From Ciona intestinalis (lineage: Eukaryota > Chordata > Ascidiacea > Phlebobranchia > Cionidae), in the NCBI RefSeq assembly GCF_000224145.3, contig NC_020169.2, positions 354,257 through 418,256 on the forward strand: DNA of 64,000 bases, written 5' to 3'. The position numbers and the translations under genes are program-made. Below are positions 21,349 through 32,651 of the stretch, in pieces. Each line of letters opens with the position of its first letter. Position 1 is the first letter of the stretch. The notes beneath the pieces were generated by a model, which worked only from the letters and a program-made list of their open reading frames with translations, ran no database searches and was not told where the DNA came from.

Positions 21349-23148
21349 TTACAAAATTGGATCGGTGTCATTCCAATCCACTGAAGCATTCGGCCACTTT
21401 GTACGAATACAATGATCCAGTGGTGGAACTAAATCCTTATCATCATGTTTACATACATTAGTAGCAGTGGTGTTCACTGTTAACCTTATCACTTCATCTT
21501 GATTTGCTAATCCATCATAATAAAATAAATCAAAAACTTTTTTAATTAACTTTTCACAAATTGTTTTATCAAACGAGAACAAAACAGAAAAATGACTTTC
21601 ACTACACACCAGCCATATTGGGTATTTTGGCACTTTATAATTATTACCAATGGTACAAGATCCATAATGTTCAAAAAGAGACAGCATTCCTACGTCACTT
21701 TGCAGAGAAACACCATATAGTGTATTATCTGCATCTAACTTTATCTTGTTATCAAAAGCATTAGATGTTGCTGTGCCAACCAGCAATAAATTTATCATTT
21801 CTTGGGTGCAATAGTTATGTACACCCATTATGTGACCAGTAGGTTCATCCATATCTTGTTTGACTTGTTTTATTCCATGCGATAAAATACATGAAAACAA
21901 GAGAAGAATGCAACTTCCTTTGCCTTTCTCATAAATATCAATATTTTGTTCAATACAAAGCTTTAATTCTTCAAAAGACTTACAGGTTTGTAAAAAAACA
22001 TATTCACTCACTCCATCAGTTCTACACAACATTGGTAACGTGAATTGTTTTCTTTGAGCCATCAGTGCTAAATAAGCAGTTGTTTGTACAGACCTACTTC
22101 TCCATATTATTTCAGCCAGTGCAGAAACTAAACATTTAGTTCTCTGTTTATCTGTTACATTAAGATCACTAGGACAAACAACTGTGTTCTCAATAAACAA
22201 CATGTGTTTTAGTACAACAGCTTGAACTGCAGCCAATACCCCACAAGGGCCACCTTTGTTTTGCACAATTCCAAATCGGAGTTCATTTGGTTCACCGTAA
22301 GAACAGTTACAAAATCTGAAATTTTGATTTACCCACTCACTGCTAAAACCATTTTTGGTTTGACCAAAGAATAAATTCCTAAGATCCATAACAGTGCTGG
22401 CATCAAAAGAGGCAAGAGTAGTGTCATGAGTGAGTAAGTTTTCTTTTGTTGTCTTCCAATTTTTTGAAGATGAAATATTAACTTTTGTTGTTGGTTCATT
22501 CTCTGTTACATCTGTTAAACTAAGAATATCTACAACTCTGTTTAAATCTGCTTCATCCACATTCCTACTACTTATATTGGGAGTTTTTGAGCGCTCCCGG
22601 TATACCTGATGCGTGTTAGTAGATTGCACAGCAGAATATGGGCGTGCATGAGAGGTTGCTTTTGATTGACCCACATCAAATAGTTTTAGATCATTCCATA
22701 AATCTCCTGTTTGATTGATTTCAGAATGAAGCCAAGTAGAAACATTAGCACTCTTGTTGGTACCTGACATATGATCTACAGGTTGTGTATCGTGATAGTT
22801 ATTTTTATTTGTGTTTTCTGACTGTGATGTCTTTAGCTTTGCACTGTCTTCATTTTGTACAGACTGTTGTGGTAAGCCAACATCACTGCCCACGATTACT
22901 GGTGTGTTATTTTTTAAAACAAAATTGGAAACCATTACTTCAAGTACAGACTTGTATGGTTGCTTTTTTATTTTATTTACCTTCATCAAACCGTCCATGT
23001 TTAATGCTGAAGCTAGCTTAGATCTGTTACTGATACTTGATTCATCTCTTGGAAACTCAACATCGAGTTGTTGAAGTGATTGAACACATTTGTGTCTGTG
23101 TAGATATTCCCGCACTAACGATGCAGTTATGCTTTCTAAGTTATTCAT
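21349..23148 (-). CDS. MINDY4: MINDY-4 (FAM188B) type lysine-48 deubiquitinase, single exon, 599 aa
   Basis: MINDY enzymes are cysteine proteases that trim K48-linked ubiquitin chains. The N-terminus (about residues 5-80) matches the MINDY-4 N-terminal region, with SLVREYLHRHK and SNRSKL. A low-complexity Ser/Thr/Asn-rich linker spans about 90-240. The catalytic domain runs from about 245 to 580. It has the oxyanion Gln and nucleophile in VQNKGGPCGVLAAVQA (Cys302), and the catalytic His is probably His519 in SESHFSVLFS. The gene is one uninterrupted frame, whereas all its multi-exon neighbours have five or more introns. This suggests intron loss or an old retrocopy, but the frame is intact. 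The start is the first ATG and agrees with the family N-terminus. The PYCR gene follows after 197 bp on the same strand. Confidence 0.93.
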   Translation of the reverse strand: MNNLESITASLVREYLHRHKCVQSLQQLDVEFPRDESSISNRSKLASALNMDGLMKVNKIKKQPYKSVLEVMVSNFVLKNNTPVIVGSDVGLPQQSVQNEDSAKLKTSQSENTNKNNYHDTQPVDHMSGTNKSANVSTWLHSEINQTGDLWNDLKLFDVGQSKATSHARPYSAVQSTNTHQVYRERSKTPNISSRNVDEADLNRVVDILSLTDVTENEPTTKVNISSSKNWKTTKENLLTHDTTLASFDASTVMDLRNLFFGQTKNGFSSEWVNQNFRFCNCSYGEPNELRFGIVQNKGGPCGVLAAVQAVVLKHMLFIENTVVCPSDLNVTDKQRTKCLVSALAEIIWRSRSVQTTAYLALMAQRKQFTLPMLCRTDGVSEYVFLQTCKSFEELKLCIEQNIDIYEKGKGSCILLLFSCILSHGIKQVKQDMDEPTGHIMGVHNYCTQEMINLLLVGTATSNAFDNKIKLDADNTLYGVSLQSDVGMLSLFEHYGSCTIGNNYKVPKYPIWLVCSESHFSVLFSFDKTICEKLIKKVFDLFYYDGLANQDEVIRLTVNTTATNVCKHDDKDLVPPLDHCIRTKWPNASVDWNDTDPIL

Positions 23149-24703
23149 AGTATAATTAATGCAAATTCAATTGTATACGTAATCTTCATCTGTCAACAGA
23201 CTACCCTACAACATTACTATATAAACAAAGTTACTACATAGATAAAGAGCAGGAACGCATTGTTTGAATCAACGTTATATAAATATGGGCTAAATATGTT
23301 TAAATTTTCAAACCACATGTCAGCACCGTGGTTGTGTGACATGTCAGCACCGTGGTTGTGGCAAAGTGGTTAGCGTGTCCGCCACCCACAAAGTAACATA
23401 CATGGTAACTTGTAAGCTGGCAGAAAGTGTATAAACACACGTGTTATAACAACTGTCGTTTCCTTGCTACGCGAGGATAAAGTAAGTGCAGTTTTTTTAA
23501 ATAAACAGATAAACCTCCTAAGACCACTGTGCGCCTATCCTTTACAATGGATAGCAACGAAATTGTGACGGAGATCGGTTTCAGGCAGTTGCGCTTTCTA
23601 TGCTTTCACTTCTGTGGCGTATAATATATGCTGGAGGACTGGAGATGTCATTTTTACTTAAAAGCAAAACGTATGCTGCTGAAGGACTGAAATGTATGTT
23701 TTTTGTTTAAAAAATTGGTATTGCTACACTGTTTTTCGTACAAGTCACTTTTCATAAATTATTTCGAAGTACAAATGACTGAACTTCGAATACATTTTCC
23801 TTATATCATAGTAGAGTGGGGGAAGATGAGACACCATTAGCACATAGTATTTAAATAGCCTGATCGTGTTTTAAACAATTAAGAACGGTCGTGACCATAC
23901 AGCTTAATAATTGAATGAATGAATGAAATTTATTTCGTCTCTTCGGTCACGATAACAAAGAACAAGAGAGTTGACAAAAGCGAAAAGACGGGTAGTAATG
24001 ATGAATGCGTCATGCATATCCGGCAAAATATTTCTAAACATCTACAATCACAACTTTGTTATACAAATCATTTATAGAACAAAGTATGTGTAAAATATTA
24101 TTGAAACTTAAAAGTGTGTAATCAGCATTAGTAAATACACGGCCTACTATATCTCTAGTAGGCCGTGGTAAATAGGGAATCAGGTGTTTTTTATAAACTC
24201 AAAGCTGTGGTAACTCGTAGTCCCAAACGATGTGTAGCATAGGGAGAAGATGGGACATGCACTTTCCATTCTATTATTTCCTTCTATCCATAAAAAAGAT
24301 GCTTCTTTGCGTGTTAAAATGTAGTTTTTTTGATTTTGTTTTAAATGGAAATCCCTGTTACAACTTACAATGTGTGTCATTGTTTTGCTACGCGGCCATA
24401 AACCGCTTCAATCCCTATACATATTACACTCAAATTGCTTGCATAGAATATTTTCCCTCAGCAGTTTTTCAGTGCAAACATATTAAAGTACGTTATAGGC
24501 TACACATATATTTATTCGAACTAGATTACACAGCAACCGTATTACGTTTGCATAACCACTAATTATATTTGCATTTCCTCGGTTAAACTTTCTTTTTTCG
24601 GTGCAGCTGAAGTAATAGAATTATTTTAAAAAGAGGTAGCAAGTTGTCAGGTGCTTGTGATTTATATATAAAATATGTTTAGGAGATTCAGTTCTTAGCC
24701 TAA
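23149..24703. other. Divergent intergenic region between MINDY4 and the SLC22 gene
   Basis: This region must hold the start sites of the two divergent genes. I see a 24-bp tandem duplication at 23315-23360, a SINE-like copy with an internal deletion (23339-23500), a long-TIR-element fragment plus MITE end (about 23690-23900), and an 11-bp-stem hairpin CACGGCCTACT/AGTAGGCCGTG at 24138-24167. No convincing TATA or CCAAT arrangement was identified. Confidence 0.55.
23339..23500 (+). repeat. Internally deleted SINE-like copy
   Basis: The head (GTGGCAAAGTGGTTAGCGTGTC) joins directly to the tail region (ACCCACAAAGTAACATACATGG to GCTACGCGAGGATAAAGTAAG), with the usual middle missing. The tandem 24-bp duplication of ACATGTCAGCACCGTGGTTG immediately precedes it. 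Confidence 0.65.
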
Positions 24704-27700
24704 ATGGACAAAGAAAAAGCAATATCTTTTGACGGTGTTATCAAACATATTGGTTGGGGAAGGCATCAACAGTTATGGGTTCTGTATTCCATTTTACTTG
24801 GAATAATAACTTCTATACACATTTTATCTTCGATATTTATTGCATATCCCATTCCATATGTTTGCGAATCACCAATGGAAGAGTATGTTGCAAAGGTAAG
24901 ACTTTTATTAAATATCCAAGTCCAAAGTACCAACCCAGCAATTTATTTTATAACAAATAAAATAACACAAAAATACAGAATATAGTTGTTCCGTTTTAAA
25001 TTTAAAAAGTCCCGTTTTGTCAGAGTTCCGTCTCCCACACCCTATATCTATAATAGTTGTTGTTTTAAACATGGTTTTAACAGAATTGCAATCAGACAAT
25101 TTGGAATACTTCAGCAACCTTCGAACAATTTAAGCTTGAAACCAATTCATTGGATCACTGCCACATGTAAGAATTTGTATAGAAAGTTTGTTACATCGCA
25201 TATAATGTTTCGGTAAAGCACACATGCTAGTCGCTGCTTCCGTAGTGGGCGTATAGGTCTTTGTACAAGGTATTTACCGGCATTTGCTCCAACCCAGCGT
25301 CGCTCAAGCCCAGTGGTCACTTTTTTTTGTCCACATTGCCAGGCTGGTTAAGACACTTTTTTTAAACTCTTCTGTAAATACCCATTTGAAAATAAACGAA
25401 AATAAGTTTTACAGTATAATTCGAAAATATTCACACGGCCCAATAAAGTGCGCGGCAAATGCAAATATTGTTGTATATATATAGGCGTTATAATTTGGTG
25501 TAGAACGGATACAAATTTTATTAAATAGATGATAACAAATTTTTAGTTTTAATATTTTAATTAGTTTTAGCATGCACCTCTCTACTATTATATGGACATT
25601 ACAGGTTCAACGCTACAGTGAACAGTGGAAGCATGAATTGTACAAATTGGGACATCTTAACGGTAACACCATGTGTATATCATGAATAACATTTAACAGA
25701 ACTCTAGTAAGACTACATTCAACAAATATTATTTGTCGCTGATATATAGTAGGGTGGGGGAAGATGGGACACTTTGTCAGACAAGACTTTTTTTTAATTT
25801 TTTTTTTTTAAATTGATAATAACTATTGATAAAGTATTTATTTTTACTACAAATTGGGTATTACTACTCTGTTTTTGGCACAAGCCACTTCTTATAAATT
25901 ATCACCAAGAGCAAATGACCAAATTTCGAATATATTTTCAAAATATTATCATTTTATTATATCAGTATCTTATAGTTGAAAACCCCCTGAGGTATAAATT
26001 ACTAAATTAAAAGCAAATCTTTCAAAGTTTGGCTATGAAAACATACAAAACTACAATGTGGGGGAAGATGGGACTCTAAATTGAAATATATTTACATTAG
26101 CAGTATTCTGCAACTTGTAGTTAACCTACCGAGTTTAACAGACTGTGCTAGTTTCTTTGCCATGTAAACTTCATATATATAACGTTAAACCGATATTTTT
26201 TGTTGTTTTTATCTCAAATTAAAGTCATATTGACCCCTGTCGATTTTCTTCATGCTTAGCCTATATCTCAGTGTTTTTTTACAAAACTCAAACTATAGTT
26301 TTATGAGACAAAATCAAACTGTACGAAATATTCAAGGTTGTTTTATGAAGCTATGAAACTAGTTTAATCGTTCGCACACGCAAACTAAAACAAATTTTCG
26401 GCTTTACTATGATTTAGTGAGCTTTAAAAATTAGCACCTTACTATTTCGCATTTTTCAACTGTTCAAAGTATACTGTTTTTATTTTACATACTTTTTTAA
26501 TATTTAAAAACAGTAATCAGCTTTGACGGGCGTTTTTATAAAGTCGTGATATTACTGTCGAATAATTCTGTAACCTTATTTTCCTGATTATCATTAAATG
26601 GGAGTCCGTAAATAGAAAATTAAAAAAAAGTTTTGTCTGACAAAGTGTCCCATCTTCCCCCACCCTACTATACAATATTTATTTGTTTATGTTCGAATAT
26701 TACCCATTGTCGTTAAAAAATATCAATTGTTATGCAATAATATAATGTATAGGTATAACATGTTAAAAACTATAGCAGTAAGCCGGAGTGGGGCAAGAAA
26801 AAGATTGTTTAGACTTAATTTTCAAAGCGTACAGTATTATTTCGTGTTATTTACGTATATTCCCATTTATAAATACACTTTTTAATCAAAATTAACAAGG
26901 ATTTTAAACTGTCCCATCTTATCCTGTGTGTTTTCGAATTTATAAAATTTCAATTGTTGTGCGGATCGCTAAATATAACTCCTCGTGTGTTTTATTATAT
27001 TTTATTAAATTGTTGTCACTTTATAAAGGAATGATTGTACTAATTCCTGGTATTACCCAAAAATCGTCATCTATATTTTGACTCATTTTTTTGCACAAAA
27101 ATAAAACTAGTTTTATAAAACAAAACCAAACTGCGTACGAAATATTCAAGTTTTTTTTTATGAAGCTATGGAAATATCGCCCGGTCAGTTCAACGGTTGA
27201 AACAAGTATATCACGATACCAGTTATAGCCTTTTCCGATTTCATCCTGACTGTGCTTAAGAAACAAAGGGCCTTTCAGCGGGCATGCTGTGTCGACTTTG
27301 ACAATATGTGCTTAGGTGTCCTATCTTCCCCCATTGTACTATATATTTATTTAATTTACGCAGATTGAAAAATGCACAACACATCGTTTCATTTCTGATG
27401 GCTCTGTTTCCACCTCAATCGTTATGAACTTTAATATTACTTGCGATCGTTCTTGGATAAATTACATGCTTCAGTCTATGTTTATGGTGGGTGTGTTCTT
27501 TAACGGAATGATATTTGGAAAACTAGCAGATATGTAAGTTAAAAAATAAAACTCTATTGTATGTTATTGGCCACATTTGTACGATAACGTTTTAAAAAAT
27601 TTAGTAATGTGTTGTGTTTCTTCTGTGTGTGAAAACAAACACATAAAACTTGTGCCAAAATACAAAAAAAGGGAATGAGATTTGGTATTTTTTGTTTATT

Positions 27701-30700
27701 CTGTTCCATTCTTGTTTTTTAGGTTTGGTCGAAGAACGATTCTTTTGCTTATGGGTTGTTCTACCATGTTGCTATCATTTTTAACAGCAGCGGTTCGAAA
27801 CCTGATATTATATACTATCATGCGTAGTGTTATGGGCGTATTCTGCCTAACACTAAGCATATCATACGTTCTTAGTAAGTGATTGCTGAGTATATCAATT
27901 TTCCTTAATTTGAAAAATAGCTATAGCATGTTTCTGGTCAAGTCACAACGCTGGTGCCGTTGTGTATGTCATTTAATCGGCAAGACAATTAACGACAACT
28001 GCTCCAGCCGCCCATAAAGTTATATATGTGGTAACTCGTGCATGAGCGGCACGATGTGTATCAAAGAGCACACCCATAGAATATTGACCATCATCCCCCC
28101 ACCACATACATTTATATTGTATTTGTTAATGAAAAGACTATGTATACCAATACAGAGCTGCCGTATATGCCAACTAAACATGCAATTTTTAATACATCAC
28201 GTTATTTGCGTTTTCAGCATCCGAGTGTGTTCTTCCGCGTTATCGAGCCTTTAGTGTCCAAATGGGAAGCATGGGCTTCTCTGTCGGCACCGCAATTTTC
28301 GCAGTGATTGCTTACTTTATCAGAGATTGGGTTTCCTTACAAATTGCCATTTCAGTTTTATCTCTCATCAACTTGATAATTTGGTGGTATGAGCTCTGTG
28401 TATTATATACTGCCCTTAGCTATATTGTTACGCTATATGGCTAGACTTAAATGTGAATATTTGATTTAAAACTGCAAATATATACATCCAACTGCTAAAT
28501 CAGTTTACACGAATTGGTGGTTTCCGCACTCAAGCGTATGTTCATACACTTTTTTCAATTTCTTATATTATAATAATATAATAGGGCTAGGGAAGATGGG
28601 ACACCTTTTTGTTTTATTATCTCGTCCCATTTAGTAGTAAACAAAGAATACTCAAAGAAATACAAAACCGTATCCTTATTACGAATCCTATAGACCGTTG
28701 TTAATCGTTTAAAACATGATCACAATATTTGCAAATTATGTGCTAAATGCATCCCGTCTTCCCCCACCCTACTATATATACTTGGTCTATTTGCCCATTC
28801 AAGAAGTTTAACCCTCTTGTTCATCAACAGGTTATATTTCGACCCACCACAGCCCCATTTAGTAATTTTTACGTATACACAGGCTTTTTGACGAATCACC
28901 ACGTTGGCTTATTTCCAAAGGTCGATATGATGAAGCTCTCAAAATCTTGTTTAAAATTGCGAAGGTTAACAAAGCTAACGACGAAGCAATGTGTGTTCTT
29001 AACAGGTTGGAAATGTTAACAGCAATAAATTGCTTTATTTTTATGAACGTTCCTTTTGATCTTTATGACTCCGGTCACGCTAAATATTTGATTCAAGCCT
29101 TATTAACATTTACCATTTTATGACGGTTATCATTTTAATGACAAGCGAATTTCTGCAAGTTCAGCACTGGTTTTACCTGTTAAGCAAATATGCCCTTTAA
29201 CAATGGTTTCCAAACATGTTTGTCATATAGGCTGACGAACTAAGACATTCGTTGTCATATATTATAGTGATCTTCATTATCGTGATCAAAAAGATAAATT
29301 GATTTTTCCTCGAGTGAGGACAGCAACGGCACAGAACGCTAATGCGTTTCCACTTGTGTGTTATTTGCCAGTGTTTGTTGGGCACGAAGTAGCAATCAGA
29401 TTTTATTGTTGGATAGTTGTTCTTGTTATTGGTTGATAATTTCTGCACATTTCGATTACCTATGTCTCTTATATCTCAATCACCCACGAAGTTTTGGTAA
29501 CTTGCAAGTTGGCACGAGGTGTATGAAACAAAACATCTGTGTTATAACGACTGTTGTTTTCCTGCCACGCGACGATGAAACATGTTATACATTCATTCAG
29601 CCACTAATAATTAACAGTTTTTTCGACAGTTAAGTACAAAGTGGTATTTTAAAACATAATTAATTTTTAAATTGTAATTGCAAGAATTTGTAATATTTTC
29701 AGTTGAGCTTAATATACAGTAGGATGGGGGAAGATGGGACACTTTTTAACTCTATTTTCTCGTTCCATTTAGTAGTAAACAAAGAACATTCAAAGAAATA
29801 TGAAACTATGTCCTCATGACTCTCATAGACCATTGTTAATTGTTTAATATACGATCAGAATATTTGGATATTATGTGCTAAAGATGTCCCATCTTCCCCC
29901 ACCCTACTATATTATACATGTTTTCTTCTAGAAAAATGAAATTATTGAGTAAATAACATTTAGGAACTTAAGCAACTAAACCTCGTATAAGTGTTCGTGG
30001 TGTTTTAACAGATACGAAGCAAGTTTGGTGGAAATGCCCGCTGAAAATCTTAAACATTCTGGAAATGTCACTGAAAAGTTTGGAATGTGGCACACATTAA
30101 AATATTCGGGGCTACGATTGCAGACCATCGTTTTGTCTTATGCTTGGTAAGATTTTTTTGCTTGAAATGTGAAGGAGTACGTCGGCATATTAAAGTATCT
30201 GGTTTCATTAGAAAATGGTTTATTTTAAGGTTTGTAACCTCTTGTGTATTCTATGGAATGACACTCAACGTTGCAAGAATCGGTGGTAACATATATTTTA
30301 ACACGATGATCATGGGTGGCATGGGTATTCCATCAGCATTTATAGCAACGATACTTTGCAACAAGATTGGACGATGTGTTGTCATTTACACGTCATTCCT
30401 GCTTTGCGGAATATTCTGCATCGCAATGTATTTTATACCCGACGGTAACTTATCAACTAAACGTATATTTTGTGATGGTGTCGTGATATATTTGTGCCGG
30501 GCGCTATTGCGCATGCGCCGTGACGTCACTATCCAAGCAAATAAGGTCGAATGAAATATAAAGCGAGACCTATTAAATATGGTCCGGGGCAAAATATTAC
30601 TACGACCGTTCCAAATTCAACCACCATCTCCAATATATCACGATACCGACTTTGTATAGCTGTTAACGACTCGTCACCCTTAAAATAGTTCACACGTATT

Positions 30701-31427
30701 AAACGTTTTAATGTTCCAAATTTCTGTTGTATTAAGAAATTGAATATTATATGATTTTTTTTCTATAGAACTAAAAGGTTTGTCACTGACTGTCTTTCTA
30801 TTTGGCCGGGTGTTCAGCCTTGTACCATTCTGCACCTTATTCTTGTACACCATCGAACTTTACCCAACATTAATGAGGTAAATTTTAGTCCAGGCTGTCA
30901 CCGCATGTAGGAAATGTTTTGCAATAACGAATGCGTATTTCGTTTCTTTATCAGTCTATAATAATTTCACGAACTATTATAATTTTGTTTTCAGAGCAAC
31001 CGCATCAAACTATGGAAGCGCACTCGCCCGCATCGGTGCAATAGTTGCTCCCGCTATATCTGGTTTATATATTGTACATCCGTCCTTACCATATGTAACA
31101 TTTGGTGTGTTGTCATTGCTAGCAGGTATGTGCTGTTTTACAATAAGAAAATGTGTAACAGAGGCTCTGCACCCAATAAGTTTAATAAAGCTCCACACTG
31201 CCACCATACGAGCATGTGTGTCCTAGAGCCCGACACCTGTTTATACAAACTGACCCTCATACTGACATAATCAAATATTGATATATCTTTTCAAAGGTAT
31301 TCTAATGATGCTTCTACCTGAGAGCAGAAAAGCTCGAATGTTTGAATCAATGGAAGAAGCTAACGAGTTCGCTAATCTAAACGCTGGTCCTTTGCGGCGA
31401 ATCTGCATGACCAAGCATTTAAAATAA
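24704..31427 (+). CDS. SLC22-type organic cation/anion transporter, 12 exons, 555 aa
   Basis: A plasma-membrane major facilitator protein moving organic ions; the substrate cannot be read from sequence. Exons: 24704-24895, 25084-25166, 25605-25662, 27364-27533, 27723-27874, 28218-28386, 28883-29005, 30012-30146, 30230-30444, 30769-30877, 30995-31125, 31297-31427; phases add to 556 codons. The family landmarks are in order. An N-terminal TM segment (ILLGIITSIHILSSIFIAY) is followed by a large extracellular loop with Cys residues and N-glycosylation sites (NATVNSGSMNCTNW). GKLADMFGRRT is the MFS loop 2-3 motif, LFDESPRWLISKGRYDEA the SLC22 loop 6-7 signature, and YTIELYPTLMR and LPESR follow late. 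The C-terminus is short. Introns carry one long TIR element (25747-26670), two full MITEs (28579-28774, 29717-29909) and several SINE-like pieces. No symbol is given because orthology within SLC22 cannot be decided here. Confidence 0.93.
25747..26670. mobile_element. Long TIR element, mariner-like MITE relative, 924 bp
   Basis: The terminal inverted repeats are about 48 bp. They start GTAGGGTGGGGGAAGATGGG and continue through CACTTTGTCAGACAA; the right end is the reverse complement. TA lies on both sides of the GTAGGG...CCCTAC termini, which fits a Tc1/mariner-type TA target. Only short frames lie inside, so it is non-autonomous. An internal copy of the same GGGGGAAGATGGGA core sits near 26060. 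Fragments of this element occur at about 5500-5960, 23690-23820 and 34043-34268. It lies in the SLC22 gene between exons 3 and 4. Confidence 0.85.
26788..27345. repeat. MITE-related fragments in SLC22 intron 3
   Basis: About 26788-26930 starts GGAGTGGGGCAAGA and ends CTGTCCCATCTTATCC. About 26950-27345 ends GTGTCCTATCTTCCCCCATTG and matches, inverted, the piece at 17205-17350 (shared word CTCCTCGTGTGTTTTATTATAT). Both are diverged members of the TIR families. Confidence 0.5.
28579..28774. mobile_element. Full-length MITE, about 196 bp
   Basis: The left end is AGGGCTAGGGAAGATGGGAC and the right end CGTCTTCCCCCACCCTAC followed by TA. The interior has the family words ATTTAGTAGTAAACAAAGAA, GACCGTTGTTAAT and TTATGTGCTAAA. 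It lies in SLC22 intron 6, about 110 bp before exon 7. Confidence 0.8.
29717..29909. mobile_element. Full-length MITE, about 195 bp
   Basis: The termini are GTAGGATGGGGGAAGATGGG and the inverse CCCATCTTCCCCCACCCTAC, with the standard interior words. The left end and first 40 bp are almost identical to the copy at 42197-42389, which suggests a recent common source. Located in SLC22 intron 7. Confidence 0.85.
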
Positions 31428-32651
31428 ATCATCTCAATCGGTGTTTCGGACATGTACGCTATTCTTTTTTAATGTGAAGTTTAATTTAAACTTAATCAAC
31501 ATTAAATACTGATGAATCGAAATTGTTCTCGTTTGTGAGTTCACAACTTGCCCGGACTAGCAGCACTTTCACACCTTTATATAACTCGCAATTCGGACAT
31601 AAGGTAGAACAATTCAGTTTGTGCAAAGTTATAATTAGATATGTGAGCCAATTGTGTAGAAAAACTTCTTTAGAGCCGTTGTCGCAAAATGCGCATGCTG
31701 CAATAAAAGTTGAGATCTCCTAATATCGAATTACATAACGCAATATCAATTAATGTAGGATCTTATTGTTGAGACGCTTTATTGTGTATAAGAAACAAAT
31801 ACAAGTTTGTTTAACAGCAAGGCGTAAGTATTGGTTTTAACTGTACAGCCTTCTATTCATTTGAAAGTGGGTACAGGCTATATATCATTTTGAACTGCAC
31901 AAGTTCTACAACCGAATGAGTTGTTCTGGAATAAAAGTAACCCTTAGAAATCAAATTGAAGATCAAAGTTAGATAAAGAGAATTGATAAGGATCTATATA
32001 CCTGTTTATCGAAAATAGAAGAGGAAATATTACCTAAAACTTTATCTAGATTTGTCTTGTCTGCCCAAACTCTAAATGATTTTCCAGTTCAGGCATCCAT
32101 AACATGATCGGTAATAATTCTTCGATTAAGGTTGTATAAATAGAAACTTTCCAATGCCTGTTTACAAGCGAATTCTGCCGCTTTTATTGGTTCTTTTTAG
32201 AGCTTTTATGTAGAATTGTATGTACACATATCTAAAACTGAAGACAGGTCTGGGTATCTGCGCGATCACCAAAGGTTTTTTTACGAGAGAACATCCAACA
32301 TTTATCGCTATTGAAGGCAGGCGAAACGTTTTATAGCAGACGTTTAAATACTTATAGCACTAAATATGACAAAGGCTATATTCTTTAGCACCGAGGATTA
32401 ATTTATAATGTTTTTGAAGTTGCCTTTAATAAATTCCAAGAAACCAGTTAATCACAATTGTCGCGGCGGAGGTCCATGTTTGCTTTACGGTTTCCAGCAA
32501 AGTATACGCCATTAAATGGCAATGTATATGCCCATAAAACTATAACGGTCAAATCAAGTGAACAGAAAGCAAATATAACATAAAACTTGCAGGTAAAGCA
32601 TCATTCATGGTTTAGATATCATTATAACTTGCATAAGCAGCCGATCGTCCT
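31428..32651. other. Intergenic spacer between SLC22 and GH20 genes
   Basis: 1.2 kb between two genes on the same strand, with no exon-like frame or recognised repeat. It must contain the 3' UTR of the transporter and the promoter of the hexosaminidase. No specific element was identified. Confidence 0.5.
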
